From positions 1-15,490 of the forward strand of contig CANRQD010000020.1 in assembly GCA_947632685.1 (NCBI GenBank): a DNA stretch of 15,490 bases, given 5' to 3'. The notes under the pieces are model-generated. The model searched no databases and had not been told where the DNA came from. It saw only the letters and a list, made by a program, of their open reading frames with translations. Numbering within the stretch: position 1 is the first letter of the stretch; the number at the start of each line of letters is the position of its first letter. A program made the position numbers and the translations under genes. Below are positions 6,791 through 14,644 of the stretch, piece by piece. Source of the stretch: an uncultured Bacilli bacterium. GTDB taxonomy: Bacteria > Bacillota_I > Bacilli_A > RF39 > UBA660.

Positions 6791-7891
6791 TTATACATTA
6801 AATCTAAAGTGACAAATATCACCATCTTGCATTAAATAATCTTTTCCTTCAAGTCTTGCTTTTCCTGCTTCTTTTACTTTTAATTCGCTTCCATATTCTA
6901 TTAAATCAGTATATGATATTACTTCTGCTCTTATAAATCCTTTTTCAAAATCAGTATGAATTATACCTGCACATTCTTTAGCATTCATTCCTTTTTTAAA
7001 AGTCCATGCTCTTACTTCATCTTTTCCTACTGTAAAATATGTAGCAAGGCCTAAAATATCATATGTTGCTGTTATCAATTTATCTAAACCTGATTCATTT
7101 ATTCCTAATGCTTCTAACATTTCTTTTTTGTCTTCTTCATTTAACTCACTTAAATCTTCTTCTACTTTAGCGCATAAACTTACTACTTGTGAGCCTTCAT
7201 TTTTTGCATATTCTTTAACTAGTTTTACATAGCTATTATCTTCTTTTTCTAATTCATTCTCTTCTATATTTGCAAGATAAATTATAGGTTTTATTGTTAA
7301 AAAGCTATAGGATTTTAATGCCTTTTGTTCTTCTTTACTAAATTCTATTTGTCTTAATGGTTTATTTTCTTCTAAAGCTTTCTTTGCTTTTTCTAAGGCT
7401 TCAACTTCTATTATTGTATCCTTATCTTTTGTAGTTCTTGCTTTTTTTGATACTTTCTCTAATCTATTATTAATAATATCTAAATCAGCAATAGCTAATT
7501 CTAAATTTATAGTTTCTATATCTCTTATTGGGTCAATATTTCCTTCTACGTGAATTATTTTACCATTATCAAAACATCTTACAACCTCAACTATCGCATC
7601 TACTTCTCTAATATGTGATAAAAATTTATTTCCTAAACCTTCACCTTTTGATGCTCCTTTAACAAGTCCTGCAATATCTGTAAATTCATAAGCAGTTGGA
7701 ATAAATCTATTTGGTTCATACATTTCTTTTAGTTTGGTCATTCTATCATCTGGCACTGTAACTACTCCTACATTTGGCTCTATTGTTGCAAATGGATAAT
7801 TTTCAGCTAATATTTTTTGATTTGTAATAGCATTAAATAATGTTGACTTTCCTACATTTGGAAGTCCTACTATACCTGCAGTTAAACTCAT
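6791..7891 (-). CDS. ychF: Obg-family ribosome-associated ATPase YchF
   Basis: YchF (OLA1 in eukaryotes) is a universally conserved P-loop protein of the Obg family that binds ribosomes and prefers ATP. At 366 residues the length is standard. The P-loop is GLPNVGKST (9-17), the G3 region is DIAGLVKGASKGEGLGNKF (72-90), and the G4 position reads NIEE (208-211) instead of NKxD, which is the known signature of ATP preference in this family. A coiled-coil insert covers about 130-190, and the C-terminal TGS domain ends in the conserved GKDYLMQDGDICHFRFNV. It starts at an ATG after AGAGGA, has its own promoter at 7935-7963, and is followed by the lipoprotein gene. Confidence 0.97.
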   Translation of the reverse strand: MSLTAGIVGLPNVGKSTLFNAITNQKILAENYPFATIEPNVGVVTVPDDRMTKLKEMYEPNRFIPTAYEFTDIAGLVKGASKGEGLGNKFLSHIREVDAIVEVVRCFDNGKIIHVEGNIDPIRDIETINLELAIADLDIINNRLEKVSKKARTTKDKDTIIEVEALEKAKKALEENKPLRQIEFSKEEQKALKSYSFLTIKPIIYLANIEENELEKEDNSYVKLVKEYAKNEGSQVVSLCAKVEEDLSELNEEDKKEMLEALGINESGLDKLITATYDILGLATYFTVGKDEVRAWTFKKGMNAKECAGIIHTDFEKGFIRAEVISYTDLIEYGSELKVKEAGKARLEGKDYLMQDGDICHFRFNV

Positions 7892-7934
7892 ATTTAGTCC
7901 TCTTTTCTTTATATATATACTAATTTTTCTTTAT

Positions 7935-7963
7935 ATTATAATAAATTTAATTTTTTCTATCAA
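7935..7963 (-). promoter_or_regulatory. Sigma-A type promoter for ychF
   Basis: On the minus strand -35 TTGATA (7958-7963), 17 bases, then a perfect -10 TATAAT (7935-7940), about 43 bases before the ychF start and just after the abgT terminator. Confidence 0.8.
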
Positions 7964-7973
7964 GAATATATTT

Positions 7974-7998
7974 AAAAATCCACAGTTTTTGTGGATTT
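7974..7998 (-). terminator. Rho-independent terminator of the parAB-abgT operon
   Basis: A perfect 9-base-pair inverted repeat, AAATCCACA / TGTGGATTT, with a 5-base loop lies directly after the abgT stop. On the minus strand the stem end runs into five T residues in total. It separates the par operon from the ychF promoter. Confidence 0.75.
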
Positions 7999-7999
7999 A

Positions 8000-9595
8000 T
8001 TATATTGTTGGATATACACCTGGACCTATTGGTAAACCTAAAATATACCAACCAATAACTAATAGTATCCATGTGGCACTTATAATAGCAAAATATGGTA
8101 ATACTAATTTTATTGATCTTCTTATTGTAATTGGTTTATTCTTATCAAAATTATATATATTTAAATATCCTAAATAAATTACAAAACACGCTAGTAGTGG
8201 AGTTATACCATTTGTCATTGAATCTCCCACTCTTGCTACTAATTGTGCAAATTGTGCTGATATATTTGATTGCATAAACATTGGTACCACTACTGGTGAA
8301 AAAATTGCCCATTTAGCACCTGGTGTTGTTAAAAATAAATTTGCTATTGCAATCAATACTAATGTTAATAAAATTAATGGTATACCACTAAAGCCTAAAT
8401 ATTCTATTAAGTTTGCAAACCATGCTGTTATAATTATACCAATATTTGTTTTTTTAAATATTGCAATAAATTGAGACATTACAAATATTAATACTAAAAT
8501 TGTACCTATTTTTGAAAAATATTCACCTGTTTTTTCTATTAATTGTCTATCATTAGTAATAGTTTTTGCCCCAATTCCATAAGCTAATCCTACAAATAAG
8601 AATAGTAATGACATCATATATGTAAATCCATCTTGAAAATATGAATTTTCTCCAAATACTTGATTTAAATATGTAGTTTCCTTCATATCTAGTAATAACC
8701 CTGAATTTGGTAAATTTGGTATTAGCATATAAATAAAGATAATTATTACAATAATAGCTGTAATTAAGGCCCATTTAAGTCCTCTTTTTTGATTTTTTTC
8801 TCTTTCTATTTTATGTTGTTCTTCTTCTTCTAAATCTATTATTCTTAATTCTTCTGTTTTAGATAAATCTTCTCTTACTTTATATTTTCCAAGTCTAGGA
8901 CTTATTATTTTTTCTACTATAATAGTACCTATTATAGATATTATTATAGAAGTTACTATTATAAAAATTAAATTACACGTTAAACTTATATGAGTATTAC
9001 TATCTATAATAGATGCTGCTACTGATGTATAATTCATTAGTGCCACTTCTGTTGAACCAACAAATACTGAAACACCATATCCGAAAGCAACTCCACAAAA
9101 GGCTGTTACTATACCAGTTAGTGGATTTCTTCCATTGGCTGAATAGATCATTGCAACTAAAGGAATTAAAACTGCATAACCTATTTCATTTATTAACGAT
9201 GAAATTGTAGCAGTAAATATTACTATGAATGTTATTTGTAGATTTGATAATTTTCTAATATATTTTCTAGAAAATGCTTCTATAAATCCTGTAGCTTCAG
9301 CAATACATAAACCAATTAATGATATAAGTAACATTCCTAATGGTGCAAAGCTGATAAAATTCTTTGAAGCATTACTTATAATAAATTTTATTCCATCAAA
9401 AGATAATAGATTTTCAACAGATACTATTGTAGCTTCTAATTCTTTAGTATTTTTATTTATTGTATTATATGTAGCTTGCATTTCAAATTTTGATAATACA
9501 AAACTTAATAATATAATTACAAAACTTATTACAATAAATATAGTAATAGGATGAAAATAAAACTTTTTTAGTTTTAATTTTTTATTTTTTCTCAT
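8000..9595 (-). CDS. AbgT-family transporter
   Basis: This 531-residue integral membrane protein has around 11-12 hydrophobic segments. Family signatures are FAPLGMLLISLIGLCIAEATG (about 83-103), the NEIGYAVLIPLVAMIY region, and the highly conserved TPGAKWAIFSPVVVPMFM block followed by RVGDSMTNGITPLL near the C terminus. AbgT itself takes up p-aminobenzoyl-glutamate, a folate breakdown product; relatives MtrF and YdaH have been described as sulfonamide exporters, so the direction and substrate here are open. A charged cytoplasmic loop rich in Glu and Lys lies near the middle (about 235-270). It starts one base after the DUF951 stop (TAATATG) with AGGAAGG upstream, so it is translationally coupled to the par operon. 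It is an unusual guest in this position. Confidence 0.9.
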   Translation of the reverse strand: MRKNKKLKLKKFYFHPITIFIVISFVIILLSFVLSKFEMQATYNTINKNTKELEATIVSVENLLSFDGIKFIISNASKNFISFAPLGMLLISLIGLCIAEATGFIEAFSRKYIRKLSNLQITFIVIFTATISSLINEIGYAVLIPLVAMIYSANGRNPLTGIVTAFCGVAFGYGVSVFVGSTEVALMNYTSVAASIIDSNTHISLTCNLIFIIVTSIIISIIGTIIVEKIISPRLGKYKVREDLSKTEELRIIDLEEEEQHKIEREKNQKRGLKWALITAIIVIIIFIYMLIPNLPNSGLLLDMKETTYLNQVFGENSYFQDGFTYMMSLLFLFVGLAYGIGAKTITNDRQLIEKTGEYFSKIGTILVLIFVMSQFIAIFKKTNIGIIITAWFANLIEYLGFSGIPLILLTLVLIAIANLFLTTPGAKWAIFSPVVVPMFMQSNISAQFAQLVARVGDSMTNGITPLLACFVIYLGYLNIYNFDKNKPITIRRSIKLVLPYFAIISATWILLVIGWYILGLPIGPGVYPTI

Positions 9596-9596
9596 A

Positions 9597-9800
9597 TTAA
9601 CTACCTTCCTCTGAAATAATCTTTTTTATCTTTTTGTTAAATTCGATTCTTGGCATAAATAATGATCTATTACAATTTAAACATCTTATTTTTATATCTG
9701 CACCTAATCTAATTATTTCCCATTCATTTGTTCCACAAGGATGTGGCTTTTTCATTATAACTTTTGTTCCTAATTTATAATTTAATTTATTATTTTCCAT
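9597..9800 (-). CDS. DUF951 family small protein (YyzM-like)
   Basis: This 67-residue protein has the DUF951 core: VIMKKPHPCGTNEWEIIRLGADIKI..CLNCNR, with a HPC motif followed by CxxC, suggesting a small metal- or nucleic-acid-binding fold. The function of the family is unknown. A member (yyzM) occurs near ychF in B. subtilis, so the position is conserved. I chose ATG 9798-9800 because GAGG sits 6 bases upstream; a TTG four codons earlier lies within that site. The gene overlaps the end of mscS by 11 bases and is followed after one base by abgT. Confidence 0.85.
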   Translation of the reverse strand: MENNKLNYKLGTKVIMKKPHPCGTNEWEIIRLGADIKIRCLNCNRSLFMPRIEFNKKIKKIISEEGS

Positions 9801-10599
9801 TATGTACCTCAATTTGTTGATATGGTATTTTTATATTTGCCTTATCTAATGCTTTCTTTATTTCTTTTCTTAAAATTCTTTGTACATTTAAATGCTCAGC
9901 TGAAGCTGTTTCTACTACAACTCTATATATAACACCTGATGCTTCTAATTCATTAATTCCCTGTACAATTACTTTTCCCTTTGTTTTTGGAATTTTTCCT
10001 GATATATCTTCTGCCATTTTGTTTAGTATTTTTTCCACTTTATCAGAATCATAACTATAATCTACAGATACATCTACTACTGCAAGTGAATTATTTAAGT
10101 TATAGTTTATAACTTGTGTAATCGTATGATTTGATATGATTAATGTTTGTCCTTTATAGTTTCTTATTCTAGTAGTTCTAAGTCCTAATGCAACTACTTC
10201 TCCCATAAAATCATTAATTTCTACGGTATCGCCAATTTCATATTGATCTTCCATTATTATTGATAAACCTGCTAGTAAATCTTTAGCAATATCTTGAAAA
10301 GCTAATCCAATTATTGCAGCAGTTATACCTAATCCTGCAATTATAGATTTTACATTTATACCAAAATTTGCTAAAATTGCAATTATTATAAAAATTATTA
10401 TTATGTATCTAATAATATTTAAAATTAAGCTATTTATGGTTTTTACTCTTTTTTCATGATGTCTTTTTTTAAAATTTTTTTGTTCATATTTAACAATAAT
10501 ATTTTTTATTATTCTATAAACTAAAAAACCTATTATTATATATATTATTGGATTTATAAGTTGTATTATATCTATTGTATACTTATTAAGTATTACCAA
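9790..10599 (-). CDS. MscS-family small-conductance mechanosensitive channel
   Basis: This is a 269-residue three-helix MscS protein of the compact type. Transmembrane segments are about 11-34, 57-78 and 82-112; the last is the pore helix, Gly/Ala-rich (SIIAGLGITAAIIGLAFQD). The beta domain follows (EIGDTVEINDFMGEVVALGLRTTRIRN), then the C-terminal alpha/beta domain. Such channels open on membrane tension to release solutes during osmotic downshock. Start: TTG 10597-10599 has AGGTGA at 5 bases; the alternative GTG 10608 directly abuts the parB stop and lacks a site. Its place between parB and DUF951 makes it part of the par operon. The family is certain; the start is moderately so. Confidence 0.92.
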   Translation of the reverse strand: MVILNKYTIDIIQLINPIIYIIIGFLVYRIIKNIIVKYEQKNFKKRHHEKRVKTINSLILNIIRYIIIIFIIIAILANFGINVKSIIAGLGITAAIIGLAFQDIAKDLLAGLSIIMEDQYEIGDTVEINDFMGEVVALGLRTTRIRNYKGQTLIISNHTITQVINYNLNNSLAVVDVSVDYSYDSDKVEKILNKMAEDISGKIPKTKGKVIVQGINELEASGVIYRVVVETASAEHLNVQRILRKEIKKALDKANIKIPYQQIEVHNGK

Positions 10600-10608
10600 T
10601 ATAATCAC

Positions 10609-11547
10609 CTACTTTTTATTTAAATTCATTATTTCTAGTATTCTATTTAAATCATTGTTATTAGCAAAAGAAATTTCTAATTTGGTATTTTTTATTTTTA
10701 CCTTTGTTCCTAAATGATCAGATAATTCTTCTTCTAAATAATCATATTCATGATTTTTTTCTGATTTGGTTCTTACTATCTTATTTTTTCTTTCAAATTT
10801 ATCACTACTTGATGTTATGTCTTCTAATTGTCTAACACTTAAACCTTCTGTTATAATTTTATTTGCTAAAGCATTTATTTGTGATTCATCTTCTAATTTA
10901 CTTAATACTCTAGCATGACCCATTGACATTTGTTTTTTACTTATTAAATCTTGTGTTTGTTTTGGAAGAGTTAACAAACCAATCATATTTGTAATATGAC
11001 TTCTACTTTTTCCAAGACGTTCTGCCAATTGTTCTTGAGTTAATCCTAAATTATTTAATAATTGTTTATAAGCTGTAGCTTCTTCTATAGAATTTAAATT
11101 TTCTCTTTGTAAATTTTCAAGTAAAGCTATTTCCATCATTTCATTATCTGTAAATTCTCTAACTATAGCTGGTATTTCTGTTAATCCTGCTATTTTAGAT
11201 GCTTTAACTCTTCTTTCACCGGCAATTATTTCATATCCTTTTATACTTTTCTTTATTATTATTGGTTGAAATACACCATGTTCTTTTATAGATGCTGCTA
11301 ATTCTTCTAAAGCTGTTTGATCAAATACTTGTCTTGGTTGATATGGATTACTTCTTAATTCATTTAATGGAACTTTAATAATTTGTTCTTTAGGTGTTTC
11401 TGTAATAATTCTTTCTTCTATCTTATTATAATCAATTGGCTCATTATTAAATAACTCTTCTAATCCTCTTCCTAAAGCTTTTCTTCTAATATTATTATTG
11501 TTATTATTGCTATTATTAACGTTATTATTATTTTCCATTTCTTTCAA
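10609..11547 (-). CDS. parB: Chromosome partitioning protein ParB (Spo0J)
   Basis: This is a CTP-dependent DNA clamp that loads at parS and spreads; with ParA it positions origins and recruits SMC. It has 312 residues. After an Asn-rich stretch comes the ParA-stimulating motif ALGRGLEELF (24-33), which distinguishes it from the Noc paralog. The CTP-binding domain has NPYQPR (67-72), GERRVKA (110-116) and ENLQREN (144-150). The helix-turn-helix is at about 170-195 (TQEQLAERLGKSRSHITNMI), and a C-terminal dimerisation domain ends the protein. The start may be TTG 11547, with AAGGA five bases upstream, or ATG 11538, whose spacing is poor; either overlaps parA. The same operon contains parA upstream and mscS downstream. 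Confidence 0.95.
   Translation of the reverse strand: MKEMENNNNVNNSNNNNNNIRRKALGRGLEELFNNEPIDYNKIEERIITETPKEQIIKVPLNELRSNPYQPRQVFDQTALEELAASIKEHGVFQPIIIKKSIKGYEIIAGERRVKASKIAGLTEIPAIVREFTDNEMMEIALLENLQRENLNSIEEATAYKQLLNNLGLTQEQLAERLGKSRSHITNMIGLLTLPKQTQDLISKKQMSMGHARVLSKLEDESQINALANKIITEGLSVRQLEDITSSSDKFERKNKIVRTKSEKNHEYDYLEEELSDHLGTKVKIKNTKLEISFANNNDLNRILEIMNLNKK
11491..11532 (-). repeat. AAT/AAC trinucleotide tract encoding an Asn-rich stretch in ParB
   Basis: Fourteen codons near the ParB N terminus are Asn except for one Val and one Ser, nearly all AAT. It forms a simple-sequence tract likely to vary in length between strains and likely unstructured in the protein. Confidence 0.75.
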
Positions 11548-12313
11548 TCACTTCCTTTGCTAAATTCATATATGCTTCTGATCCTCTACTTTTTGGATCA
11601 TACGCTATTATAGGTTCTCCATGTGATGGGGCTTCAGTTAATCTTATTAATCTTGGTATAATTGTATTATAAACTTTTTCTTTAAAGAATTTTCTAATAT
11701 CATCTACTACTTCAAATCCTAAGTTTGTTCTGGAATCTAACATAGTTAGTAAAACACCTTCTATTTCTAATTCAGGATTAAGTGTTTTTTGGGCTAACAT
11801 AATTGTATTAAGAAGTTGTAAAATTCCTTCTAATGCAAAAAATTCACATTGTACTGGAATAATTACTGAATTAGATGCTGATAAAGCATTTGTTGTTATC
11901 ATACCTAGTGATGGTGGGCAATCAATTATTATATAATCATAATTTTCTTTTATTGTTTCTAGATGTTGTTTTAGTTGATTTCCCTTTGCAAAACCTGGAT
12001 CATTTTGACTCTTTTCAATTAACTCAATATCTAATCCTGCTAAATTAATTGTAGATGGGATAACATATAACCCTTTATATTTAGTTTTTACTATTGTTTG
12101 ATTTATTGTACATTTTCCTATAAAAACATCATAAATACTATTTTCTATATCACCCTTTGTTATTCCTACACCAGTTGATGTATTTCCTTGAGGATCTAAA
12201 TCTATCAATAATACTTGCTTATTTAATGATGCTAGTGATGCAGAAAGATTAATACTTGTTGTTGTTTTTCCTACTCCACCTTTTTGATTTACTAAAGAAA
12301 TTATCTTTCCCAT
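11528..12313 (-). CDS. parA: Chromosome partitioning ATPase ParA (Soj)
   Basis: This ParA/MinD-family ATPase binds DNA non-specifically as an ATP dimer and works with ParB. It has 261 residues. The deviant Walker A is KGGVGKTT (11-18) with signature lysine K11, Walker A' is LLIDLDPQGN (35-44), and Walker B is IIIDCPPSLG (128-137). The late conserved block RLTEAPSHGEPI is present. I chose ATG 12311-12313 because AAAGGTGAT lies just upstream and the protein then starts in family register (MGKIISLVNQKGG). The longer frame would add 13 residues inside the upstream promoter. It overlaps parB and heads the operon running to abgT. Confidence 0.97.
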   Translation of the reverse strand: MGKIISLVNQKGGVGKTTTSINLSASLASLNKQVLLIDLDPQGNTSTGVGITKGDIENSIYDVFIGKCTINQTIVKTKYKGLYVIPSTINLAGLDIELIEKSQNDPGFAKGNQLKQHLETIKENYDYIIIDCPPSLGMITTNALSASNSVIIPVQCEFFALEGILQLLNTIMLAQKTLNPELEIEGVLLTMLDSRTNLGFEVVDDIRKFFKEKVYNTIIPRLIRLTEAPSHGEPIIAYDPKSRGSEAYMNLAKEVIERNGK

Positions 12314-12342
12314 AATATCACCTTTCCTTTTGTACTTACTAT

Positions 12343-12371
12343 ATTGTATCAAATATAATGTTTTTTTGAAA
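12343..12371 (-). promoter_or_regulatory. Probable extended -10 promoter for the parA operon
   Basis: On the minus strand TACAAT (12343-12348) is preceded by TGA, an extended -10; at 17 bases there is only a weak -35, TTTCAA (12366-12371). It lies between the noc terminator and the parA start. Confidence 0.5.
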
Positions 12372-12381
12372 TGCTTTTAGC

Positions 12382-12408
12382 AAAAAAAGTAGATTTTTAT
12401 CTACTTTT
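12382..12408 (-). terminator. Rho-independent terminator after noc
   Basis: A perfect 10-base-pair inverted repeat AAAAGTAGAT / ATCTACTTTT with a 4-base loop overlaps the noc stop codon; on the minus strand the stem end continues into seven T residues in all. Confidence 0.8.
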
Positions 12409-13906
12409 ATTTATTTAATTTTATTATAACTTGATAAGATTTTTCTAAGTTCATTTCATCTTTTTCTACTTTTATCCCTAATTCTTCTATTTTATTTATA
12501 GAATCTTGTATTATGTTTTTTGCTTTATCCATTTTATTTTCTATTTTTAAATTATCATTTTCTGTTGAAAGAGGAACATTATTAGTATTATATGTTGGAA
12601 CTTCACCAGGTAATTCCACATTTATTAAATCTGGAGCTTTAAAATAATCTTCTTTATTTATTGATTCATCCTTTTTTTCACTTGCTTTTATGGCTTCTGC
12701 AGCTGGAGAAAAGAATTTAAAACTACTATTATCTTCTTGATCTTCAGATTTTAATAGTGGAGTACTTAAATTTAATAAACTATCTAAATTTGTATTTGAT
12801 TCTTTTGTTTCTTTTAAATTTATATCTTTTGTATTTTTCTTTAAATTATTTATATCTATTTCTGCATTTGCAGAAACTGAATCATTTCCATATGGTTTAT
12901 TTGGTGTTTCTTCTACATTATCATAAAATTGTTCAGCATCATCTTCGTCGTCTTCATCATCATCTATTTCACCATAATTTATGTATTTATTTCCAGTAGG
13001 TTTATTTTCATCTATTTGTCCTAAATCATTTGAATTTTGATTTAATATTAATGGTTCATTAGTGGTTTCATTATCATCATTTTCATTTGGCATCATTATC
13101 AAAGGCTCCTCATTATTTTGTTCTTCTTGTGGTGGTGATATTAAATCAAGGCTTGGATTAAAATTTGAGTCATTTTCACCATTTTTTTCATCATCAAAAT
13201 TTGGCATTAAAGGACTACTAGATAAGAAGCTAGCACTAGAATTTATATCTTTACTTTCATCTTTTATATTTTCATATGAATCTTTTTTTTGTTCTTCTTC
13301 AGAATTTTTTTCTCCATTTATTCTATCTTCTAATTGACGTACAGTCATTTTATTTTCAATGATTTCTTTTAATAATTCTTTTTGTTCTTCTTTATTTTCT
13401 ACACTAAGTAAAGCTCTCGCATGTCTTTCAGAAATTTCTTCTTTTAACAATGCTTCTTGAACTTCTTCTGTTAGTGATAAAAGTCTTAACTTATTTGAAA
13501 CAGCAGATTGGCTTTTTCCCATTGTTTTTGCTAATTCCTCTTGGGTCATTTCATCTATTTCTAATATTTTTTGATATGTTTTTGCTTCTTCTAATGGATT
13601 TAAATTTTTTCTTTGCAAATTTTCTAATAATGCTACTTTTGAGGTTTCTTTATCATCTAAATCTCTTATTATTGCAGGTATTTTTGTTAATCCAGCTAAA
13701 GCGGATGCTTTATATCTTCTCTCACCAGCAATTATTTCATATTTATCATTTACTTTTCTAACTATTATTGGTTGAATTACTCCATGCTCTTTTATAGATA
13801 CAGCTAATTCCTTTAAAGGTCTTTCATCAAAGACTTCTCTTGGTTGAAATCTATTAGGAATAATATCATCCAAATATAGATATGCTACTTCTTCGCCTTG
13901 CTGCAT
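12407..13906 (-). CDS. noc: Noc-like ParB paralog with a very long acidic insertion
   Basis: This is a second ParB-family protein at the noc position between rsmG and parA. Noc in B. subtilis binds its own DNA sites and keeps the division septum off the nucleoid. The N-terminal part (1-196) is canonical: IIPNRFQPREVF (15-26), GERRYKA (61-67), ENLQRK (95-100), helix-turn-helix at about 121-145, and MTVRQLEDRI (187-196). The last 43 residues (457-499, AKNIIQDSINKIEELGIKV onward) resemble the Noc dimerisation domain. In between lie about 260 low-complexity residues rich in Asp, Glu, Asn and Ser, including a near-continuous acidic run at 314-325. Total length is 499 against about 280 in B. subtilis. 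There is no ParA-stimulating LGRGL motif and no N-terminal amphipathic helix; an in-frame TAG two codons before the ATG rules out an upstream extension. Own promoter and terminator. Confidence 0.85.
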   Translation of the reverse strand: MQQGEEVAYLYLDDIIPNRFQPREVFDERPLKELAVSIKEHGVIQPIIVRKVNDKYEIIAGERRYKASALAGLTKIPAIIRDLDDKETSKVALLENLQRKNLNPLEEAKTYQKILEIDEMTQEELAKTMGKSQSAVSNKLRLLSLTEEVQEALLKEEISERHARALLSVENKEEQKELLKEIIENKMTVRQLEDRINGEKNSEEEQKKDSYENIKDESKDINSSASFLSSSPLMPNFDDEKNGENDSNFNPSLDLISPPQEEQNNEEPLIMMPNENDDNETTNEPLILNQNSNDLGQIDENKPTGNKYINYGEIDDDEDDEDDAEQFYDNVEETPNKPYGNDSVSANAEIDINNLKKNTKDINLKETKESNTNLDSLLNLSTPLLKSEDQEDNSSFKFFSPAAEAIKASEKKDESINKEDYFKAPDLINVELPGEVPTYNTNNVPLSTENDNLKIENKMDKAKNIIQDSINKIEELGIKVEKDEMNLEKSYQVIIKLNK

Positions 13907-13945
13907 ATTCTATACCTCTCTTTTTATTCTTTTATTCTAGTTTAT

Positions 13946-13974
13946 ATTATATCATTTTATTTTTATTTTGAAAA
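13946..13974 (-). promoter_or_regulatory. Sigma-A type promoter for noc
   Basis: On the minus strand -35 TTTTCA (13969-13974), 17 bases, and a perfect TATAAT (13946-13951) preceded by TGA (extended -10). It lies about 40 bases before the noc start, after the rsmG terminator candidate. Confidence 0.7.
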
Positions 13975-13984
13975 GAGGATAAAG

Positions 13985-14029
13985 AAAAAAAGGTTATTAT
14001 ATCTATTAATATTATTTTTTTATAATAAC
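13985..14029 (-). terminator. Possible terminator after rsmG
   Basis: A perfect 9-base inverted repeat GTTATTATA / TATAATAAC (14021-14029 and 13993-14001) is followed on the minus strand by C and seven T residues. The loop is long (19 bases), contains the rsmG stop codon, and the stem is AT-rich, so efficiency is doubtful. Confidence 0.5.
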
Positions 14030-14644
14030 AAGTGTTCGAATACTTTCTTCTTTTGGTAAATTAAATTTAATTAATTTATCTATTTTGCATTTATATTTAT
14101 TTAAATAGTTTTCTATATCTAATAATTCTTCTTCTACATTTGCTTTCATAGCAATCATATAACCATTTTCTTTTACTAAATGCATTGTATATCCTAAAAG
14201 TTTTTTTAAATTTGCAACTGCACGTGTTACTACTATATCAAATTTTCCTTTATAGTCTTCGCTTCTTGTATGAATTGCTTTTATATTATTTAATTTTAAT
14301 TGTTCTATAGTTTTATTTAAATAATTTACTCGTTTTTTTAGTGAATCTATTAACGTTATATTTAAATTAGGAAATACTATTTTTAAAACTATTCCAGGAA
14401 ATCCTGCACCTGTACCTACATCACATAATGTTGTTATTTCTTTTAAATTTATGGCTTTTACTATAGTTAAACTATCATAAAAATGTTTTAAATATACATC
14501 TTTTTTTTCTATTATTCTTGTTAAATTTATTTTTGTATTCTCTTCTATTAAAATATTATAAAATTCCTCTAATTGTTCTTTTTGATTATCTGTTAATTGT
14601 ATTCCTAATTTTTCTAATTCACTATAAAATTCTTCTTTACTCAT
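14012..14644 (-). CDS. rsmG: 16S rRNA (guanine527-N7)-methyltransferase RsmG
   Basis: RsmG (GidB) transfers a methyl group from SAM to N7 of G527 (E. coli numbering) in 16S rRNA; loss gives low-level streptomycin resistance in several bacteria. It has 210 residues. The family signatures are INLTRI (39-44), the SAM-binding loop [10 protein letters not shown] (75-84), [12 protein letters not shown] (98-109), and the VTRAVANL block (139-146). I chose ATG 14642-14644, which has AAAGGA upstream; an ATG three codons earlier sits almost on that site. It overlaps the mnmG stop by 8 bases (ATGAGTAA), the usual gidA-gidB coupling. Confidence 0.96.
   Translation of the reverse strand: MSKEEFYSELEKLGIQLTDNQKEQLEEFYNILIEENTKINLTRIIEKKDVYLKHFYDSLTIVKAINLKEITTLCDVGTGAGFPGIVLKIVFPNLNITLIDSLKKRVNYLNKTIEQLKLNNIKAIHTRSEDYKGKFDIVVTRAVANLKKLLGYTMHLVKENGYMIAMKANVEEELLDIENYLNKYKCKIDKLIKFNLPKEESIRTLVIIKK

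Noticed and set aside
6778..6825. N-terminal extension of the small lipoprotein to 6825
   Set aside because: It would start within ychF in another frame with no site, whereas AAAGGAG is ideally placed for the ATG at 6777 and gives a normal signal sequence.
13062..13337. Plus-strand open frames opposite noc (also 12757-12999 and 13450-13761)
   Set aside because: They mirror the Asp/Glu/Asn-rich and Leu-poor coding of noc, giving Ser/Phe- or Leu-rich nonsense, and have no promoter or ribosome site.
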